Below, piece by piece: positions 5,973 to 7,389 of a stretch of 7,389 nt of DNA. Positions within the stretch are counted from its first letter, which is position 1; each line of letters starts with the position of its first letter. Where the stretch lies: positions 1 to 7,389 of the forward strand of contig JAMCTV010000007.1 of assembly GCA_023381235.1 (NCBI GenBank), in the 5' to 3' direction. A program made the position numbers and the translations under genes. The notes beneath the pieces are model-generated. The model did not search any database and was not told where the DNA came from. It saw nothing but the letters and a program-made list of their open reading frames with translations. This stretch comes from Gammaproteobacteria bacterium. GTDB taxonomy: Bacteria > Pseudomonadota > Gammaproteobacteria > SURF-13.

Positions 5973-7190
5973 TCAGCGGTAGGCGAGGCCCATCGCCTCG
6001 CGTACATCTTCCATGGTCACGCGCGCCGCGTCGCGCGCCGCGTCGCAGCCCTCGGCGATGATGTTGCGCACCAGATCGGGATTGCTCTCGAACTCCTCTG
6101 CGCGTTCGCGGATCGGGGCCAGCTCGGCAAGCACGGCGTCTATCACCGGCTGCTTGCATTCGAGGCAGCCGATGCCGGCGCTGCGGCAGCCCTTTTGCAC
6201 CCAGTCCTTGGTCTCCGCGCCGGAATATATCTGGTGCAGCGGCCACACCGGGCACTTCTCAGGCTCGCCCGGATCGGTGCGGCGCACGCGCGCCGGGTCG
6301 GTGGGCATGGCGCGCAGTTTTGCCTGTATGGATTCCGGCTCTTCGCGCAAGGCGATGGTGTTGTTGTAGGATTTGGACATCTTCTGTCCGTCCAGCCCGG
6401 GAAATTTGGAGGCCGGGGTGAGTAGCGCCTGCGGCTCCGGCAGGATGATGATGCCGCCGCCTTCCAGGTAGCCCACTAAACGCTCGCGGTCGGTCAGGGT
6501 CATGTTCTGGCGCGCCTCGACCAGCGCGTGCGCGGTTTGCAGCGCATCCGTCTCGCCCTGCTCCTGATAGCGCTTGCGTAATTCCCTATACAGCTTGGCG
6601 TTTTTCGCGCCCATCTTTTTGATCGCCGCCTCGGCCTTTTCCTCGAAGCCGGGTTCGCGCCCGTAGATATGATTAAAGCGCCGCGCCACCTCGCGCGTCA
6701 ACTCCACGTGCGCCACCTGATCCTCGCCCACGGGTACCAGGCCCGCCTTGTAAATCAGGATATCCGCGCTCTGCAATAATGGATAACCGAGAAAGCCAAA
6801 GGTGGCGAGGTCTTTTTCCTTGAGCTTTTCCTGTTGATCCTTGTAGCTCGGCACGCGCTCCAACCAGCTGAGCGGAGTAATCATGGACAGCAGCACGTGC
6901 AGTTCGGCGTGTTCCGGCACGCGCGACTGGATGAACAGCTTGGCCACGCGGGGGTTGATGTCCGCGGCCAGCCAGTCTATCACCATGTCCCACACGTGCT
7001 CGCCGATGATGCCAGGCTCGTCGTAGTGTGTGGTGAGCGCGTGCCAGTCGGCGACGAAAAAGAAACACTCGTACTCGTGTTGCAGGCGCACCCAGTTTTT
7101 CAGCACGCCGTGATAGTGGCCAAGGTGCAGCCTGCCGGTAGGGCGCATGCCGGAAAGCACGCGCGCGTGCCTGTCGGGAACGGAATTCAC
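5973..7190 (-). CDS. trpS: Tryptophanyl-tRNA synthetase, long form with four-cysteine motif, 405 aa
   Basis: TrpS charges tRNA-Trp with tryptophan using ATP, in the cytoplasm. The class I signatures are present: a HIGH variant in LHLGHYHG (21-28) and KMSKS (270-274). At 405 residues it is about 70 longer than E. coli TrpS. The extra length is mainly a charged helical segment and a Gly-rich turn at about 180-255, between the Rossmann fold and KMSKS. Cysteines 313, 335, 342 and 345 form C-x21-C-x6-C-x2-C, very close to the [4Fe-4S] motif described for Thermotoga maritima TrpS. The start is GTG at 7190, with AAGGAG 5 bases upstream and the family N-terminus just after it. An in-frame ATG at 7274 would add 28 non-conserved residues read through the hairpin leader. 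It is the first visible gene of trpS-scpA-scpB-rluB. Confidence 0.95.
   Translation of the reverse strand: MNSVPDRHARVLSGMRPTGRLHLGHYHGVLKNWVRLQHEYECFFFVADWHALTTHYDEPGIIGEHVWDMVIDWLAADINPRVAKLFIQSRVPEHAELHVLLSMITPLSWLERVPSYKDQQEKLKEKDLATFGFLGYPLLQSADILIYKAGLVPVGEDQVAHVELTREVARRFNHIYGREPGFEEKAEAAIKKMGAKNAKLYRELRKRYQEQGETDALQTAHALVEARQNMTLTDRERLVGYLEGGGIIILPEPQALLTPASKFPGLDGQKMSKSYNNTIALREEPESIQAKLRAMPTDPARVRRTDPGEPEKCPVWPLHQIYSGAETKDWVQKGCRSAGIGCLECKQPVIDAVLAELAPIRERAEEFESNPDLVRNIIAEGCDAARDAARVTMEDVREAMGLAYR
6021..6044. repeat. Tandem duplication of a 12-bp unit inside trpS
   Basis: GCGCGCCGCGTC occurs twice in perfect tandem. In the gene it encodes the repeated DAAR in CDAARDAARVTM near the C-terminus of TrpS (about residues 383-390). 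It keeps the frame and is probably a harmless slippage product in a surface helix. Confidence 0.7.
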
Positions 7191-7195
7191 TTTAT

Positions 7196-7201
7196 CTCCT
7201 T
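7196..7201 (-). promoter_or_regulatory. Strong Shine-Dalgarno AAGGAG that fixes the trpS GTG start
   Basis: AAGGAG on the minus strand is separated by ATAAA from the GTG at 7190, ideal spacing for initiation. It decides the start in favour of this GTG over the in-frame ATG at 7274. The base of the nearest upstream hairpin lies 5 bases away, so the site should remain single-stranded. Confidence 0.85.
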
Positions 7202-7206
7202 CATTG

Positions 7207-7236
7207 AGGCAAAAGTCCATCCGTGGACTTTTGCCT
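7207..7236. repeat. Perfect inverted repeat 1 of the trpS leader (13-bp arms, 4-base loop)
   Basis: Arms AGGCAAAAGTCCA (7207-7219) and TGGACTTTTGCCT (7224-7236) are exact reverse complements around TCCG. In the trpS mRNA this would be a stable hairpin ending just before the Shine-Dalgarno. No U-run follows, so it is not an intrinsic terminator. Confidence 0.9.
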
Positions 7237-7242
7237 TCCGCC

Positions 7243-7254
7243 GCGCCGCGGCGC
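7243..7254. repeat. 12-bp GC-only palindrome between leader hairpins
   Basis: GCGCCGCGGCGC is its own reverse complement and consists only of G and C. It sits between inverted repeats 1 and 2. A further CCGCGG follows at about 7259-7264. Confidence 0.75.
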
Positions 7255-7271
7255 ATGTCCGCGGCTTGCTC

Positions 7272-7304
7272 CATTTTTCAAACACTCAGCGTGTTTGAAA
7301 AATG
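7272..7304. repeat. Perfect inverted repeat 2 of the trpS leader (14-bp arms, 5-base loop)
   Basis: Arms CATTTTTCAAACAC (7272-7285) and GTGTTTGAAAAATG (7291-7304) flank TCAGC. The arm sequence is unrelated to repeats 1 and 3 except for an A/T run of four or more in each arm. Confidence 0.9.
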
Positions 7305-7312
7305 ATGCGTCC

Positions 7313-7325
7313 CGCCCCTGGGGCG
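7313..7325. repeat. Short GC-rich inverted repeat in the trpS leader
   Basis: CGCCCC and GGGGCG flank a single T; as a realistic hairpin this is a 5-bp stem with a 3-base loop. It sits between inverted repeats 2 and 3 and continues the alternation of long A/T-containing and short GC-rich palindromes. Confidence 0.65.
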
Positions 7326-7330
7326 CTCGC

Positions 7331-7362
7331 AGGTTGATGCAAAACGAGTTTTGCATCAACCT
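7331..7362. repeat. Perfect inverted repeat 3 of the trpS leader (15-bp arms, 2-base centre)
   Basis: Arms AGGTTGATGCAAAAC (7331-7345) and GTTTTGCATCAACCT (7348-7362) are exact reverse complements around GA. As RNA the stem would be 14 bp with a 4-base loop. The remaining 27 bases to the window edge show no supported gene. Confidence 0.9.
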
Positions 7363-7389
7363 CTTAATCCCACGATGAAATGAGTACGC

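Noticed and set aside
5184..6425. A 413-codon plus-strand open frame
   Set aside because: It lies antisense to scpA and trpS, is rich in His, Arg, Gln and Ala with no domain, and is a codon-phase shadow in GC-rich DNA.
7191..7274. N-terminal extension of TrpS from an in-frame ATG at 7274
   Set aside because: The 28 added residues are read through palindromes and are not TrpS-like; the GTG at 7190 has an ideal Shine-Dalgarno and gives the family N-terminus.
7207..7362. CRISPR array
   Set aside because: The palindromes differ in sequence from one another and there are no constant direct repeats with regular spacers.
7191..7389. T-box or trp attenuator controlling trpS
   Set aside because: No T-box consensus, no tandem TGG codons in a leader peptide and no terminator U-tract were seen.
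7364..7389. C-terminal end of an upstream minus-strand gene (frame ending ...VLISSWD then TAA at 7366-7364)
   Set aside because: Only seven codons are visible, too few to tell a gene end from chance.

Overview
The window looks like a piece of a chromosome from a sulfur-oxidising gammaproteobacterium. The trpS-scpA-scpB-rluB gene order is typical of Gammaproteobacteria, and the flavocytochrome c sulfide dehydrogenase flavoprotein indicates sulfide oxidation. The assignment is inferred from gene content and moderately high GC, not from a marker gene. Every gene I can support is on the minus strand, so transcription runs from the right edge to the left.

Right side (about 7389 to 3662): an unusual leader packed with perfect inverted repeats (7207-7362) precedes trpS, which has a GTG start and a strong Shine-Dalgarno. 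The trpS product is a long, 405-residue form with a four-cysteine motif like that of iron-sulfur TrpS enzymes. It is followed by scpA and scpB (chromosome condensation partners of SMC) and rluB (23S rRNA pseudouridine synthase), almost without gaps, as one housekeeping operon. A short repeat-like hairpin follows rluB.

Middle (3591 to 686): an endonuclease III-related HhH-GPD DNA glycosylase is followed by a short gap with a plausible sigma70 promoter. A compact four-gene set comes next: a Tat-exported FccB-type flavoprotein, a 27-residue single-membrane-span protein, a DUF167/YggU protein and an unrecognised 135-residue membrane protein. These genes are 3 bases apart or overlap, so they are probably co-transcribed. 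No fccA cytochrome subunit gene is present next to fccB.

Left side (560 to 1): a type II toxin-antitoxin pair of the HI1419/HI1420 (HigBA-like) kind. The toxin reading frame is broken by one extra base 20 codons before its natural end. The antitoxin runs off the window edge. The promoter has a consensus -35 box and an 18-bp perfect palindrome in the spacer and -10, a good autoregulatory operator; the transcript may be nearly leaderless.

The most interesting items are the hairpin array before trpS, the cysteine motif in TrpS, the orphan fccB with its small membrane partner, and the frameshifted toxin beside an apparently intact antitoxin.
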